Under the pieces are notes generated by a model. The model was not told the DNA's origin. It searched no databases and was given only the letters and a program-made list of their open reading frames with translations. 6,116 bases of DNA from CAZILN01 sp964540005. Its GTDB lineage: Bacteria; Bacteroidota; Bacteroidia; Bacteroidales; SM23-62. Positions 5,934-6,116 of the stretch are shown here, one piece after another; position 1 is the first letter of the stretch; each line of letters starts with the position of its first letter. A program made the position numbers and the translations under genes. Location of the stretch: positions 1 through 6,116 of the forward strand of contig CAZILN010000237.1 of the NCBI GenBank assembly GCA_964540005.1, in the 5' to 3' direction.

Positions 5934-5961
5934 CCGGGTTCATCTGAAGAGTCCGGGTTCA
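5934..5961. repeat. 9-nt direct repeat, 19-nt period, at ndk/DUF721 junction
   Basis: CCGGGTTCA occurs at 5934-5942 and again at 5953-5961, exactly 19 nt apart. The two 19-nt units starting there agree at 13 of 19 positions. A degenerate relative, TCGGGTTTA, sits at 5922-5930. On the minus strand the second copy begins with the TGA stop of the DUF721 gene. The arrangement echoes the 19-nt repeat at the MFS/hydrolase convergent end. Confidence 0.45.
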
Positions 5962-6116
5962 CTTAAAGGCAATATCCTTAATAACATCTTCACCGGCCTG
6001 TTGGTTGAGCTTACGTATTATCTCGTCCCTGAGCATGAACAGTTCGTTCCTCAGGACCGATGAATTCAGATGGACATAAAGTATCCTGTCGCGGATATAC
6101 AGCTTGTTAGTGGCCC
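5959..6116 (-). CDS. DUF721 (DciA-like) protein, C-terminal fragment
   Basis: The last 51 codons and the TGA stop (5959-5961) of a gene that enters from beyond the window end; the reading frame is open through base 6114. The visible part reads ATNKLYIRDRILYVHLNSSV at its start, followed by LRNELFMLRDEIIRKLNQ and a tail ending DVIKDIAFK. This is the pattern of the DUF721 C-terminus: a beta strand carrying L-V-L-SSVLRNEL, an amphipathic helix, and a final strand. DUF721 includes DciA, the helicase-operator protein that helps load DnaB in bacteria without DnaC; whether the short Bacteroidota members act this way is not certain. It converges on ndk. The assignment rests on a short piece, but the LNSSVLRNEL motif is characteristic. 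Confidence 0.8.
   Translation of the reverse strand, partial: ATNKLYIRDRILYVHLNSSVLRNELFMLRDEIIRKLNQQAGEDVIKDIAFK

Noticed and set aside
5923..5940. Apparent inverted repeat GGTTT-A-AAACC just after ndk
   Set aside because: The loop would be a single base, so the full stem cannot form; the region is better described by its direct repeats.
1..6116. A mobile element, defence system, CRISPR array or other new multi-gene system
   Set aside because: All eight genes belong to known housekeeping or envelope families and no mobility genes, spacer arrays or foreign-looking composition are visible.

Overview
This window looks like an ordinary chromosomal stretch from a member of the Bacteroidota, probably a Bacteroidales or Marinilabiliales-type organism. 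The pointers are family-level protein resemblances (GldI-like FKBP lipoproteins, a short RsmI-like methyltransferase, an NrnA-type DHH phosphoesterase, the Ndk sequence, a DUF721 tail), the lack of clear Shine-Dalgarno sequences, and two exact copies of the Bacteroidota -7 promoter element TAnnTTTG (both TAAATTTG) at gene starts. Base composition looks even, and there are no transposases, integrases, tRNAs, rRNAs or CRISPR arrays. No gene-free stretch reaches 300 bases.

Layout. (1) 1-1155, plus strand: an MFS transporter, very probably cut at its N-terminus by the window edge. It converges on (2) 1185-1946, minus strand: a PhnP-type metallo-beta-lactamase-fold hydrolase. A short divergent promoter region (1947-2045) separates this from (3) 2046-2756, plus strand: an RsmI-like SAM-dependent methyltransferase. 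That gene converges on a minus-strand block: (4) 2784-3698, a two-domain FKBP lipoprotein with its own probable promoter and a 14-bp palindrome in its leader; (5) 3825-4364, a GldI-like single-domain FKBP lipoprotein; and (6) 4364-5380, a DHH/DHHA1 phosphoesterase of the NrnA type. Genes 6 and 5 overlap as TAATG and probably form an operon, with gene 4 downstream. Across a 108-bp divergent gap lies (7) 5489-5917, plus strand: ndk. It converges on (8) 5959-6116, minus strand: the last 51 residues of a DUF721 (DciA-like) protein that continues past the window end.

The genes form two loose themes. Nucleotide and RNA housekeeping covers Ndk, the NrnA-like enzyme, the RsmI-like methyltransferase and perhaps the PhnP-like hydrolase. 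Cell-envelope protein folding covers the two FKBP lipoproteins. I see no undescribed multi-gene system. The signals most worth a second look are small: a 19-nt tandem repeat across the stop codons of two converging genes, a second 19-nt-spaced repeat at the ndk/DUF721 convergent end, FKBP domains that have lost residues of the classical active-site pocket beside one that keeps them, a promoter that would give an almost leaderless mRNA, and two non-ATG starts.
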